A DNA stretch of 64,000 nt from Lepidostoma basale (GCA_022606425.2 JAHDVF020001260.1:310001-374000), one strand, 5' to 3'. Shown: positions 32,063 through 43,660, counted from the stretch's first letter. Numbers and translations: made by a program. Notes: generated by a model not told the origin, from the letters alone.

Positions 32063-32761
32063 AAAATCTCTCCAAACGGGTGCTCATTTTATAAAATATA
32101 TTTCTATTTTCTATTTTTAAAATGTGGGAAGCAACGAAAACTACCCCATTAAAAAGGCATAAATGTTAGACTTCTTGCAAACAAACTTCTACGGTTAAAA
32201 CTTCAAATTTAATATTACATTACAAACGTTTTTTATATCACAAATAAAATCTGTAATAAAAGTAAGACTATTGAAATCTCACGAGGCATTTTATGTAGTA
32301 ACCATGGAAACATCTTGAGATATCAAACTAAATATATCAGTAATTCGCCGAAAGACAAATAAATCAAATAATGATAAATCTCCCAGAAATCAGTTAAACC
32401 GTTATTTCAATTATTTGATAAGTCATACTTTTAATATAATAACGTACTCACTCAATGTCTTAATACAATATTAAATAGTTAGAATTAAATATCTTTCATT
32501 GTACGGAATTACGTTTAAAGAATATTTGAAGCTTAACTAATACTCTTCGTTTTTCAGAAAGGAAAGTAAAATTTGGTATTTTAAAAATGGAACTCTGAAT
32601 CCTTTATGAATAGTTCATGCGATAATATTTTTAGAACCCACACGTTCTCTCACTTCTAAGTCAAATATAGGTATGCATAAAAAGTGAATTAAGTTTTTTT
32701 TTTAATTCTGACGTTTACTCTATAATGAAAAATAACAAAACGTTTGCTTTCTACTTACAAG
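32063..32761. other. AT-rich stretch, nothing recognised
   Basis: No repeat match or coding pattern noticed. Confidence 0.4.
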
Positions 32762-33065
32762 TGGAGGGCTCGACAAAGGAAATTAACTTTGCGTGGGATT
32801 TTAAAGTTTTGTAGTACCCCCTAGGAGTCGTTTATAATCAAAGTAAGAAAGCGCAATAACCAACCAATTTCTAGAAAAAAGCCTTTAAACTTTTCACCGT
32901 TACATATATATTAGAAATTTCGACACAAGTATTAATAGCTATGTGACTGAGCAGATAACATGCCTCTATTTCACTGGCCGGTTAGTCTTTGATCAAATCT
33001 CGCGTCATGCGTTTTTTTAAGCAAACTGTGAAAAGTTTAAAGGTTTTTCTCTAGAAATTTACACT
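32762..33065. mobile_element. Foldback element with tRNA-like core, copy 2
   Basis: The left arm (GAGGGCTCGACAAAGG, GTAGTACCCCCTAGGAGTCG, AATCAAAGTAAGAAAGCGCA) matches 2238-2095 reversed. The core at about 32937-33012, plus strand, has TAGCTATGTGACTGAGCAGA (A-box-like) and TTTGATCAAATCTCGCG (a decayed B box). The right arm is truncated after AAGTTTAAAGG and CTAGAAATTT. Confidence 0.6.
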
Positions 33066-33209
33066 TTTGAATTAGTAAATAATGTTATTTATTTATGTTT
33101 CAAGACATGAGAGTAAAATATCAAGCTAAAGATTTTCTTACTAATCTGTTTCTTTGACGAAGCTTTCCAAAGGTAGAGCTCAATTTGGAAACACGTTATT
33201 AAATTAGAA

Positions 33210-33517
33210 ATATATCGACAGAAGCTAAAATGACCGTGCATAATAGGGTTTTAATGTCGACTGTGTATGGAAGTGAAGCTTGGAGCTGGCGGAAGAAGGA
33301 TAAAAGTAGAATAAATGAGATCACTTAGAAGAATATACGAAACAAAAAATGTATTATAGAATACCAAATGTTGAACTTAGAAAGGAATGTAAGGCGGATG
33401 AATGCGTCCTAAATTAAATAAACAAGGGGTCATTTAGATAGTTTGAATAAAACAATGTGGCGGTATACCCTCTCTACTTACCCTTATTGTTAAACTGAGT
33501 GATAGTTAGTTAGTTTT
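33210..33517 (+). mobile_element. Line A LINE fragment
   Basis: ATATCGACAGAAGCTAAAAT, GTATGGAAGTGAAGCTTGGA, GAAGGATAAAAGTAGAATAA, then a shortened 3' end and GATAGTTAGTTAG. Frame-broken, with an internal deletion. Confidence 0.8.
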
Positions 33518-34317
33518 TTTGTTATTATGTTGCGGAACGTAATATTTCATCGTTTTTCTAGTTTCATGGCCAACGAACAAATATTGACAACAATTTCCGT
33601 TTTCAAGAAGATTTTTACATTTAATAGGAGTAACATGTTTCTTTCAAAGTCATTATTAAGAACTTTGATTGTAACCTGCATTTTAAAATACCATAGAAGT
33701 TGCAAAATATATCGGAAATAAATCAAATTATTTTATTTAACAAGATTGTATTTTGTTTTTCTTTTAAACTAAAGTAGCTTTAAAAACAAAATATATTAGT
33801 ATTTTATTTACTGAGTGCTTAATACGAGAGAATACGGAATACTATGTTTCACTCCTTTAAAATATATTTTACCTTACAGCGATCTTTTTATCAACATATG
33901 ATCATTATAATTACCGTTCTCGTGATTGATATGATGAGGTTATCGTAATTGTATTAAATACAATTAGAACTAGCAATCTATACCCTGGTTTGTAACGAAT
34001 AGTGGGAGTATTGTAATGTTCTACGGACACGAATATTAAAATTTAGTGTAGAAATACAGCAATTACAACCCCAGGTCTGCTTAGTTGCTTGTTTAACTGA
34101 TAAATATCAAGTTTTTCTAGGACTAATATGAAATTTCTCGATTGCGTGAAAGCAAAAACCGAATCGCCATATAAGTAAAATATATTGTAAACTTTGGCAA
34201 ACATGATTATGGATATTAAAACAATACCCTTCTAATATATATTTTAGAATTTTAATTTTCGTATCGAATTTCATTTACTATTATTTTATATAAAATACAT
34301 AAACTTTATTATACATA
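33518..34317. other. No feature recognised
   Basis: AT-rich; no repeats or coding pattern identified. Confidence 0.4.
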
Positions 34318-34450
34318 CTGAATTTCGGCCGCGTGAGGAGTCGGAGAAATCGACCTGCGTGCAAGAGACGATATATGAATGTTGAGGAAGCGTGATAAGT
34401 ATGTGGGGAAATAACAGTGTGGCTGTGCAATTTTCTAGTTAGTTAGTTAT
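34318..34450 (+). mobile_element. Line A 3' end
   Basis: TTTCGGCCGCGTGAGGAGTC, TGAATGTTGAGGAAGCG, and a TAGTTAGTTAGTTAT tail. 5'-truncated to about 130 bp. Confidence 0.8.
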
Positions 34451-34523
34451 AAAATGGGGGGGGTAAGAAATAGAAGACCACGCACGTGATCAATTAGTAT
34501 ATGAGAATGATGCGTCATGAGCG

Positions 34524-34713
<190 letters not shown>

Positions 34714-34737
34714 GTTATCAATTGGTTACATCATAAT

Positions 34738-34968
34738 CGACCTTAGTGGCAGAATGGTAAGAACTCTGACTGCTATACCGAAGGTTTCGGGTTCGAATTC
34801 CGCCGATGCAGTGTGATCACACTGTCTTTGGCCTGGTGTAGAATTCACGTGACAATAAAATGGCGATAGATACATATCACATGTCTAGAGAATCAATATA
34901 ATAACATCCGAAAACAAATTGTAATCAGTAATTGGGTTCAAACGACCACCAAAATAAAATAAACACCT
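34738..34968 (+). mobile_element. tRNA-derived SINE
   Basis: Pol III-type promoter: A box TAGTGGCAGAATGG (34744-34757) and B box GGTTCGAATTCC (34790-34801). The body has GTGTGATCACACTGTCTTTG, AGAATTCACGTGACAATAAA and AATTGGGTTCAAACGACC, ending in an A-rich tail. It is full length and lacks the H3 insertion seen in two other copies. Confidence 0.85.
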
Positions 34969-35284
34969 TCTATTAAAGGCTATCATATACACACATGTAT
35001 GTGAAATAAGCGTAACGGAAACAAAGTTACAACATCCCGGATTATCTTCGTCTTATAATCACAAACGCAAATTGTTGGGACGCTAATTCTGTAATATTTG
35101 TCCCATAAAACATGTTATACATGCTCCCATTCTTTGAGTCCCCCTCAAAAGAATATTTTAATTTCGTTTACATTGAAATATGTTACGCCAAAAACAATTT
35201 TCCGTTTAAGCTATTCAAGAATATTAATTTCTTATTTCTTGATCAAGGATGTATAATAAAACTATATATTAAATCATTAATATG
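34969..35284. other. No feature recognised
   Basis: Nothing matched in this short stretch. Confidence 0.4.
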
Positions 35285-35700
35285 AAAGAAAGCGCATGTT
35301 TTCTAGAAGTTTTACTATATTTTACGTGAATGACATGTTTTATCTGTGATAGTTTGATAATGCTTTAGACAGGCGTAATATAATATGTCATTCACATAAA
35401 ATATTTTATATATATAATATAATATGTCATTCACATAAATAGAGGAAGGCCGAGGAAAACGTGGCACGATCAAATCAATCAAATATTGAATGTCGGTCAC
35501 GTGAGGAGTCGGAAAAATCGACGTGCGTGTATGACAAGATGTATGAATGTAGAGGAAGCGAGAGGCGTATGTCAGGACAGAACAGTGTGGCGTTCCATTC
35601 TTTCTGCCTACCCCTCCGGGGAGACGGCGTGATGGTAAGTTAGTTAGTTAGTTTTCACATAAAATATAATAAAACTTCCAGAAAACAGACGTTTTCATTC
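35285..35700 (+). repeat. H8 element split by a line A insertion
   Basis: The left part (CATGTTTTCTAGAAGTTTTA, GTGAATGACATGTTTTATC, TTTGATAATGCTTTAGACAG, ATATGTCATTCACATAAA) and the right part from 35654 (TTCACATAAAATATAATAAA, CAGACGTTTTCATTCG) make one H8 element. The core GAAAC has become GTAATATAAT. A line A piece lies at 35440-35653. Confidence 0.7.
35440..35653 (+). mobile_element. Line A 3' end with clear target duplication
   Basis: A 214 bp insertion flanked by TTCACATAAA at 35430-35439 and again at 35654-35663. It contains AGAGGAAGGCCGAGGAAAAC, TGGCACGATCAAATC, GTATGACAAGATGTATGAAT and ends with GTTAGTTAGTTAGTT. A typical 5'-truncated LINE insertion, young compared with most other copies here. 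Confidence 0.92.
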
Positions 35701-35786
35701 GTATTAACCAAGAATTTTAATGTTCATGATCAATGGGAATATGTGAAATGATGAAATAATAATATAAGATAGTATTGTATTAAAAT

Positions 35787-36086
35787 AAAGCATTGATCTG
35801 GCAAAAGAAGGAGTTAAGTTGAATAACTGCAATAGAAATATGATATTTTTGATGAATATGTGATTAAACTGTATATGAGAGAGTGTCAAATGCAAACATT
35901 AAAAGTGAATGCTGTGCGAATGAAATCAAAAAGAGTCAAACGGAGATCGACGTGCTTGCATGACTAGATGTATGAATGTTGAGAAAGCAATAGAGGTTTG
36001 TCAGGAAAGCACAGTGTTATGGTCCATTATTTCTGCCTACCACTTTGGTTAGATGCCGTGATGATAAGTATGATAAGTTAGTTTTT
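35787..36086 (+). mobile_element. Line A LINE fragment, decayed
   Basis: GATCTGGCAAAAGAAGG, GATTAAACTGTATATGAGAG, ACGTGCTTGCATGACTAGAT, TTGTCAGGAAAGCACAG and TCTGCCTACCAC with a weak GATAAGTTAG tail. Confidence 0.75.
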
Positions 36087-36198
36087 CGTATTGTTGCTTA
36101 AATAATGAGGTTACCCTTTCTAATTCACGAAAACGTACATAATCAGGAAATTTTCGTTTTTTTATATAATGTGCTTTTGTTTCTGATCTAACAAAATA

Positions 36199-36425
36199 AC
36201 TAACCATCATGCCATCTCAAGTCAGAAAGAATAGACCGCAACAGAGTTCTTTTCTGACATACTTATCTCGCTTCCTCAACATTCATACATCGTGTCATTC
36301 ACGCACGTCGATTTCTCCGACTACTTATGTGGCTGATATTCAATATTTGATTTAATTGATCGTGCCGCGTTTTCCTCGGTCTTACTCTATTTCAAGCTCC
36401 GTTTACATTTACATTCAGTCTTTCC
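36199..36425 (-). mobile_element. Line A 3' end
   Basis: Plus strand: AACTAACCATCATGCC, CTTCCTCAACATTCATACAT, CACGCACGTCGATTTCTCCG, TTGATCGTGCCGCGTTTTCC. An inverted copy of the 3' end at 26200-26420. Confidence 0.82.
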
Positions 36426-37464
36426 ACGTGTCTATTGATGCTGCGGAAATTAAAATAGTATAATATTTTTTAATCAATGATTTAAAACTTTGTATATTTT
36501 TAAGTAAACAAAAATTCAGTAGACAAAAAATGTATAATACATTAAACTTCATTCATTATTCGACTATTAGTTGATACAAACGTTGACTTCAGATTTTTTC
36601 TATGATACAATAATCGCATATTATTTACATTTCTAGCTTAAGAAAATCACGACAAATCTAGAGAGATTTTGTGGGTTATTACTTCGCCTGAGAAGATAAT
36701 TAACATCACCTTCATCCTATGTGACATTCGTAGAAATGTACATATGGACTAGGAATAGATATATACATATGTACACACATATATACATACATATGTATGA
36801 TGTGAATATGTGTGTAGTATTACATTTATATATCTGCAGCATATGTATAAGACAGTGTCGTTCAGCGGAAAATAAAATCATTAAAACTCTTTTGAGAACA
36901 TAACAACTGGCATTCATTATCAACACAATAACTGGAACTGTCTGTCTACATTATCAAATCGGACATTTTAATTATGACGAGTTCCAAATCAATATCGAAT
37001 AAAAAAAAATCACTTACAGTATATATTTATTACATTAACAATTGGTTTCTAGTGAAGGCCAAAAGTAATCCTTTTAAAACCAATATCTCGTAATCAAATT
37101 TTTAGTTTTATTTACAAAGCTTAAGATAAACGACTTTAAATCTATGTTTATTCAGCAAAATATTTCACTGCCTTCACTGGATTGAGAAATGTGAAATATT
37201 TCCATATCCCTATGCATTATTTATATCGGCTTCCTCCCTGTGTGGAACAATCAAAACGTATCCATTTTTATCCGACAGATTTATTCTTTTTGTTTATAAA
37301 ATATCTGTATTGTATAGTCTGTACTTTTTTCCCACAAATATGACTATGAGAATATTTCTTAAAGCGAAAATTGTATCTACTCGTATATCACCTCAAATAA
37401 ATCGTTAACTTTATATTGTAAAATAAAATATTATTTTATATATTATAGTATATTATGAAGTATG
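36426..37464. other. AT-rich stretch, nothing recognised
   Basis: Contains an ACATATGTA-type simple-sequence patch at 36740-36800. No gene or known repeat. Confidence 0.4.
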
Positions 37465-37945
37465 TCTAACCGAATAACTTACATTCACGACGTTTCTCCG
37501 ATGAGGCAAGCTGAAAGAATATACCTCCACACTATTATTTTCTGACTTACTTCCTTCGTTCTTAAATATTCATTCATTATGTCATGCACACACGTCGATT
37601 TCTCTGACTCCTTGCGGCCGACATTTGTTATTTTTTTGTATTGCATCTTTCCCTCTGTCTTTATACTATTTTACTTCCCATTCTTTCTTCATTCATTCTT
37701 TCCATTAGCCCTATCTATCTTAATGGCCCTTTTATTATTTTGTTCATAACACTCTCATTCACATTCACTTTTTGTATTTGCTTTTTACACACTGCCATAC
37801 GGATTTACTACACATTTGTCTAAGAGATTTCATTTCTATTGCATTTGTTATACTTTCATCCACTATTTTGGTAGTTCATTCTTCATTCCCATACATATGG
37901 GTCGACATGTGAACACCATTGTTCACTGTCATATTAGCATTTTGG
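37465..37945 (-). mobile_element. Line A LINE, decayed
   Basis: Plus strand: GTCATGCACACACGTCGATT, TTGCGGCCGACAT, CATTCTTTCCATTAG, ATACTTTCATCCACT and ATGTGAACACCATTGTTCAC. Matches the complement of 25910-26420, with many changes. Confidence 0.72.
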
Positions 37946-38229
37946 AGAGGCATCTTAATGTATCAGTGGTACTTTTTTGTTTGAGATCATTTTAGAAGTT
38001 ACGTTACTTTGTTTAATTAAAAAATAATCACAATAAATAATAGAAAAGGTCAAATTTCTGATACTTTATATTTTCCGCCGTGACTTTCATCACATAACCC
38101 AAAATTTCAATTCGATTTAGTTTAAAAACTTAGATAATTTTCTTACGAAAATCACTCTTTGAACCTTTTTGACAAAGCAAACTTATTAACAGATGCTTTT
38201 GAACTCTACTATAAAACTCTAAAAACGCT

Positions 38230-38540
38230 TCGAAAAACTATTTTCCCCTAAAGGGTAGCGGTAAAGACTTGATAATAATGACGATCTTACTGGGCTAGGC
38301 GATTCAATAACTTTCTCCCCACCCTTGGATCCAGGGATGTAGAACATTGTCTTGAAGCTTGGCAAGTGTCCAAAAGCTCGATTTTCTTTGCCTCAGCTTT
38401 TACAGGACGAAAGTTGGAAGGGCTTCTGTCGCAGAGCGTACCCGGGAGGACATTCAGGACATGTATCATATAATAAGTCCTGCATGATTGGAGTTCTCAA
38501 ACTTTCGAGAGTAACACGCACAAGTAATTTTTCTGCATGT
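38230..38540. other. GC-richer unassigned block
   Basis: 38280-38480 has open frames on both strands (60 and 91 codons) and balanced composition. The minus-strand peptide (VLPGTLCDRSPSNFRPVKAE) looks protein-like, but I cannot place it. Could be an exon or decayed mobile-element coding sequence. Confidence 0.25.
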
Positions 38541-38822
38541 ATAACTCATAACATCACAATAGACAAATGTCACAGAAATGCGACAAGTTTTATGCAATTG
38601 TATTATAACAAAATTGTTTTCTCTTGATTTTTACACATTTTGAGTTCTATTTCATGTTAAAAAAATTATCTGTTTATTTATTATATTATTATTCAACATA
38701 CTTAAAAAAATTCAATTTCAATTTTTGGTATACTCGTGTTATATTTTTTACTCACTGAGTAACTATATATTTCGAAATTATTATACATTCAACATCAAGA
38801 TAAATCTTTACTTTTTTATATA

Positions 38823-39108
38823 CTGGTCGGTACAAGAACACCATTGTGCCCTGCCATGCTACTTTTTTTCGATAGGCTTTTATTTGTGATGATTGACTTT
38901 AAGTGCACCATTAACTTTATTGACTGTCCCAATCCTTTTACAATATCCCTCCTCCACTCGCCCATCCTTTGCAAATATGCTTCTTAAAGATTATCACTAT
39001 TCGCGCTGGACTATCGTGCGTTCTTCTATTTAAAAAATAAACCTTCAACTTATTCATAATCATCATCAGATCATGTCGCATGCATACCTCATACATACTT
39101 GACACCAG
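38823..39108 (-). mobile_element. Line A LINE, central fragment
   Basis: Plus strand: AGAACACCATTGTGCCCTGC, GTGCACCATTAACTTTATTG, CCCTCCTCCACTCGCCCATC, CATGCATACCTCATACATAC. It covers the complement of about 25640-25940 in the best copy, with no 3' end. Confidence 0.8.
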
Positions 39109-39794
39109 AACAGTATAATGCTTTTTAAGTTAGTATAAAAATAATTAAACTGTATCAAGAAATGTCATACTTATATATAGATTGAATGTAACCGTTTTTG
39201 AGCTTATTAAACAAAAAATACGCGAGGTGATTGAATCCGCTAAAATCACAAAAACTTATTTCAATGACACAAAGGAAGAAATCGTAAAATTATGTAAAAA
39301 TGGAGTTGTATCTCAATTTATCCTTCCTGTATAGAAATAACAAACCTAAATTTCGATAGTATTCGCAATTACACTCGTTATTAGTAAACCAATTTATCGC
39401 TATTTCCTTGTGGAAACAAGGTTGTAAAACCATTTGAATATCCTTGAATAATTCGCTATAATTTATACAATTCACTAAAATGAACGACAAATAAACATGC
39501 CCTCAATTCGATGCCAAAACTTAGATGATAGTAAAACACAAAATTTCCCAGCCGGAATCAGAACACTTGGATGTGTTTACGACTTAAAACTCAAAATTAT
39601 CTTAAATATTACATTTTACTATTATAAATGAATAGTTTTTCTTAATAAACTAAGCTACTATATTTTAACGTTAATATAGCCAATGCCACGTTTAAAAGAA
39701 ATTGCAATGGTGCACTTAAACTATATTCCAAAATAGAAGAGTAAGTGTCCTTCTTATTTTTCTAGCAATAGATCTATGTAATCATAGCTAAATA
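39109..39794. other. No feature recognised
   Basis: AT-rich DNA between line A and the mariner. Confidence 0.4.
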
Positions 39795-41116
39795 CGAGGT
39801 CTGTTCAAAAAGTATCGCGAATTTTATATTTTTTCAAAAAGTATTTATTTATTCATGAATATCTATTTTGTCCCCTTCAAAGTAATTCCCCTCGGATATA
39901 ATACATTTATGCCAACGTTTTTTCCAATCCTCGAAGCACTTAAAAAAATCATTTTTTGTGATCTTGTTCAGCTCCTCCTTCGATGCCGTCTTTATCTCCT
40001 CAATCGTGGCGTAGCGTCGTCCTTTCATGGGCCTCTTCAGTTTTGGAAACAGGAAAAAGTCACAGGGGGCCAGGTCTGGGGAATACGGTGGCTGCGGCAC
40101 CATTACTGTGTTGTTTTTGGCCAAATATTCGCGCACAAGCAACGATGTGTGAGCAGGGGCGTTATTATGGTACAAAAGCCAGTTTTTGTTCTTCCACAAA
40201 TCAGGGCGTTTCTGGCGGATTGCTTCGCGCAAATTGCGCATAACTTGCAGGTAATATTCCTTATTGACCGTACTACCCTGTGGCAAGAACTCATGACGCA
40301 CCACGCCCCTGCAACAGAAGAAAACTGTGAGCAAAACCTTCACGTTCGACCGAACTTGGCGCGCTTTTTTTGGTCTTGGCTCATGCGGCAACTTCCATTG
40401 GGATGATTGAGCTTTGGTTTCCACGTCATAACCATAAACCCATGATTCGTCACCAGTTATGACCCTCTGGAGCACATTTGGGTCGTCACGGACCGAGTCC
40501 AACATCTCCTGAGCAATGTTAACGCGATGCTGTTTTTGGTCGAAATTGAGCAATTTTGGCACGAATTTCGCGGCGACCCGACTCATGCCCAAATCATTGG
40601 TTAAAATCGAATGGCACGAGCCAATCGATATTTTTAGGTCCTCAGCAACTTCTCTAACGGTGATTCGACGATTGGCTAATACTATTTTCTTCACTTTATC
40701 AATGTTTTCGTCTGTTGTTGACGTGCTCGGGCGTCCGGCACGCTCTTCGTCGTGCATATCTTCTCGGCCCTCTGAGAACATTTTGTACCACCGATAAACG
40801 TTGCTTTGGTCCAAGGTAGCTTCACCATATGCCACAGTCAACATTCGAAATGCGTCCGCGCACTTTATTTTGTTTTTCACACAAAAATTGATACAGATTC
40901 TTTGATCCATTTTTTGGAATAGGCAAAAATCGAAGACGAGCCAAAACACATCCAAGCAAAACAGCTGTCAAAAATTAACTAAACATTCAAAATGGCCGAC
41001 CTTGTCAGCATAAGTAAGGGACATGAGTACCAACATAACGCTATAAAAAAATCAAAAATCAAATATACGTAGCCAGCGGAAATTCAAAATTCGTGATACT
41101 TTTTGAACAGACCTCG
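39795..41116 (-). mobile_element. Complete mariner transposon, 1322 bp
   Basis: Terminal inverted repeats of 31 bp with one mismatch lie at 39795-39825 and 41086-41116 (CGAGGTCTGTTCAAAAAGTA at the outer ends), flanked on both sides by the TA target duplication (39793-39794 and 41117-41118). Length and layout are those of Tc1/mariner elements. The transposase is on the minus strand with about 206 bp of leader. The near-identical ends and open frame point to a recent insertion. Confidence 0.97.
39849..40910 (-). CDS. Mariner transposase, open frame but catalytic Asp249 replaced by Asn
   Basis: 353 residues from the ATG at 40910; an in-frame ATG 15 codons earlier (40955) exists, but MDQRICINFC is the usual mariner start. 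Role: binds the inverted repeats, excises the element and inserts it at TA. The N-terminal third is the paired-like helix-turn-helix region (YRWYKMFSEGRED, ITVREVAEDLKISIGS). The linker motif is ITGDESWVYGYD with the first catalytic Asp at 154. The second acid, normally in HDNAPAH, reads HNNAPAH (Asn249, codon AAT at 40166-40164), and the third is Asp284 in YSPDLAPCDFF, giving the 34-residue spacing of the DD34D class. The single G-to-A change should abolish catalysis, although DNA binding may persist. No stop or frameshift. Confidence 0.96.
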   Translation of the reverse strand: MDQRICINFCVKNKIKCADAFRMLTVAYGEATLDQSNVYRWYKMFSEGREDMHDEERAGRPSTSTTDENIDKVKKIVLANRRITVREVAEDLKISIGSCHSILTNDLGMSRVAAKFVPKLLNFDQKQHRVNIAQEMLDSVRDDPNVLQRVITGDESWVYGYDVETKAQSSQWKLPHEPRPKKARQVRSNVKVLLTVFFCCRGVVRHEFLPQGSTVNKEYYLQVMRNLREAIRQKRPDLWKNKNWLLYHNNAPAHTSLLVREYLAKNNTVMVPQPPYSPDLAPCDFFLFPKLKRPMKGRRYATIEEIKTASKEELNKITKNDFFKCFEDWKKRWHKCIISEGNYFEGDKIDIHE

Positions 41117-41489
41117 TACCTATGTGGTCCTCCCTTTAGATCTGTGTGATCCTAGCTAGAGACCTATATGGTCTTAGCTATAGAGACCTATAAGGCTGAT
41201 TATATTGTGCAATAAACAGAAGTCTGGTGGTGTCAATTCTTGGGACATGCCGTACCAGTTTCTCCTTCGCTGTCTTCTCCCCTATCTATAAGTATTATCA
41301 GACTCACATATATCTCTTATTCTGGTATATCTCACGCAATCTCTTAGGTTACGGGCACTCTGAAGTGATTCGGTTAGTGACTCTCTTGCTAATTTAATAG
41401 CGTTGTCAATTTATTTTATTTGAAAATATCGCGCTTTTGATCTAATTTTTATATTAACTGTATTTTATCTATTAATAAATTACATTATA

Positions 41490-41570
41490 TAATAATATTA
41501 CCAGAAGATGACAGTGAGCTGTAGAAACCGGTCAAAGACGTAAAAACCAAGTAAAATTAAACTGTATGCA
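41490..41570 (+). repeat. H5 element
   Basis: Contains the hammerhead-like motif at 41502-41533, followed by AAAGACGTAAAAACCAAG and AAATTAAACTGTATGC. Shares GGTC, AAGACR and downstream sequence with the other H5 copies. Confidence 0.5.
41502..41533 (+). ncRNA. Hammerhead-like ribozyme motif (H5)
   Basis: CAGAAGA (41502-41508; U4 changed to A), extra T, stem II GACAG/CTGTA with loop TGAG (four pairs), GAAA (41524-41527), CCG, GTC (41531-41533). Stem III ACCGGT is self-complementary with almost no loop, as in minimal hammerheads that act as dimers. Confidence 0.4.
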
Positions 41571-42269
41571 ATGAGTTTTTTTATTATTAAGCTTTTATAT
41601 TGAATTTAATTTATGAATTGACCAATTGATGCAAAGGGATGGTAATGTTTGACAATATAAAAGGTCAAAAATTTATGAACTTACAAATGCGAGAAAAATT
41701 ATATAAGAAATGGCACAATTGGCACAATAACTTCTTTACAAACTTAAATATTTGACTCAGTTCATATATTCTAATTGACTTGCAATGAGTGCACCTTTTA
41801 CTTTGTTTCTAGCACCAATTCTTAATAGTATTTCTTCCCAAATTTTTTCACTCACTGTAAACATGTCATTTAGATATTAAATATAAAATATAATATAAAT
41901 AAAGTTATTTGTTCCAATGTATCGTAAAGAAGTTATTGTTATAACCTTAATCTAAGAAAATGAAGTTTGTAAGTGCCGGAATGAAGATTATAATAAATAT
42001 CACAAGTCACTCAAAAAGCTATGTGAATAGATAGTAAAATATAACACATAATATGTTTCATTATAGAATTCGAACTACCTATATAGTAAGGAAAAATCAT
42101 GAGACATATAAACCCGTCTTAGTGAAAATCAGTTCAGTTGTATGAATGAAAAAAATTATTTAGTCGTGGAAAGGGGAGCAAAATATTTCAAAATTAGTTT
42201 TTCGGCAAATTAAAGAAAATAAGATTAAAATTGGACAATAAGAACAGATATTTCCTAATTCCAAAAAAG

Positions 42270-42513
42270 TATATCGGTATTTAAATACTTTAAGTTTCTC
42301 ACCGTTGCTTATATATAATAAATTTCCCCACTCGTTTCAATAGCTAGGTAGCTGAACGGTAAAATGTTTAAAGGCTTTTATTCTAGACTAGCAATTACAA
42401 GTATATTGGCTGGCTATTATAGTATACCGTTCTTACTTAATCTATTGTTTTCACAACTCCGAAGAGCAAAATCCCATACTGATGTCAATTTTCTATGTCG
42501 TGTCCTTCCCCTG
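42270..42513. mobile_element. Foldback element with tRNA-like core, copy 3, core deleted
   Basis: TTTCTCACCGTTGCTTATAT, CACTCGTTTCAATAGCTAGG and TAGCTGAACGG match the left arm and core start of copies 1 and 2. The right arm then follows directly (TTTAAAGGCTTTTATTCTAG, AAAATCCCATACTG, GTCGTGTCCTTCCC). The B-box part is lost. Confidence 0.6.
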
Positions 42514-42700
42514 TAAGTCAAATCAGACAACATTATCCACCCGGCTTTGTCTATGCTTACATAAAAGTCTTACTCCGGCTAGTTCTGGCACTAAGAGTGT
42601 CTTGAATGTTTTGGATTCTCCGATTCGGAATACGCGGCCAATCCATCTTAGGCGACCGACTCTCACAATGGGCTGCTGGGTGATTGAATCTTTTTAGAAT
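42514..42700 (-). mobile_element. Line G LINE, C-terminal fragment
   Basis: Minus strand: QPIVRVGRLRWIGRVFRIGE, SKTFKTLLVPELAGVRLLCK. The RLRWIGHVxR pattern is usual downstream of the reverse transcriptase in several insect LINEs. Short and diverged; could also be another retroelement class. Confidence 0.5.
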
Positions 42701-43439
42701 TAACTTACTAATTTACCACCACTACTTTTTATCTCTCTGAAATATGGCAAAGCATTAGGTTTGTTAGTTATATGATTATTTAAGTAACAATAAATACAGG
42801 GTGGTTCAAAATGACCTCTGTATTCCATTTTTTAGAAAGAATATTGTTAAAATACAAAATGCGTAAAAAAACAAGTATAAGAACGTTTTGAGTAAATAAT
42901 TAGTAAGAAATGGTTCCTTTAATTTGATTTCATATCATCTGATCTCAGATCTCTAAATACAAAGCTATTGAAGCCAGTCAAATATTAAGCAACGTATGTG
43001 TTCAAAGGACTTATCAATCCAATATAACATTGCCTTATACATATTAGGTTAGCCGAAATTCCGTATAACTCTAGGTACTATCGATGTGAACACTGATCAT
43101 CAATACTAATTATATAAACAAATGTATGAATTTTGTGTAAGCGTTGTCTGCTTTCTGAGTAATCATGTTAGTCTACCTTGAAACATGAAAGCTTTGCAAT
43201 ATTTTGCCATGTTATATCTTACCATATCATATTGAGTTTTACTTGAAATGAATGAGAAAATATGACAAGGGCAATTGATTGACAAATACATATTCTACTT
43301 TCGAACAAGAAAAATCAAAACTCTTAAATTTGCTTTTTTTTGTATTTCAGATCAAAATCACACGTGGAATTGATTAAACATGAAAAATCTAAAAAAAAAA
43401 TGCAAATTTAGCACTTCACAATTTAATCGCGGGCTTTAA

Positions 43440-43660
43440 ATATGGTTATCTAATTAATATACTGAAATCTCTTCATGGTAGTTCATTATACTCATAAATA
43501 ATAATGAAATAAAACGATGTTTTTTAAATAACCAGACCAGTTCGAGCCAAACCAGTCTGTCAATGCCAGCTAACCTGACGAAATCGGTCGCTTTCAAAAT
43601 AAAGATAAAAAGTGGAAGTGATTTTTCAAAAAACATCGTTTTATTTCATTATTATGACGT
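43440..43660. repeat. H7 foldback element
   Basis: The left arm TAATAATGAAATAAAACGAT with GTTTTTT (about 43498-43530) is inverted at 43629-43657. The outer left block (ATACTGAAATCTCTTCATGG, TAGTTCATTATACTC) is seen inverted downstream of the H7 copy at 46416. A hammerhead-like core lies at 43557-43589. Confidence 0.7.
43557..43589 (+). ncRNA. Hammerhead-like motif (H7)
   Basis: CTGTCAA (43557-43563), T, stem II GCCAG/CTGAC with loop CTAAC (one mismatch), GAAA (43580-43583), TCG, GTC (43587-43589). The A6 position is T and G8 is A, two changes expected to abolish cleavage. Architecture and spacing match the other families. Confidence 0.35.

Noticed and set aside
34738..34810. A functional tRNA gene
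   Set aside because: A and B boxes are present, but a clear cloverleaf and acceptor stem are not; it is the head of a dispersed SINE.
39855..40797. Plus-strand open frames inside the mariner
   Set aside because: Antisense shadows of the transposase.
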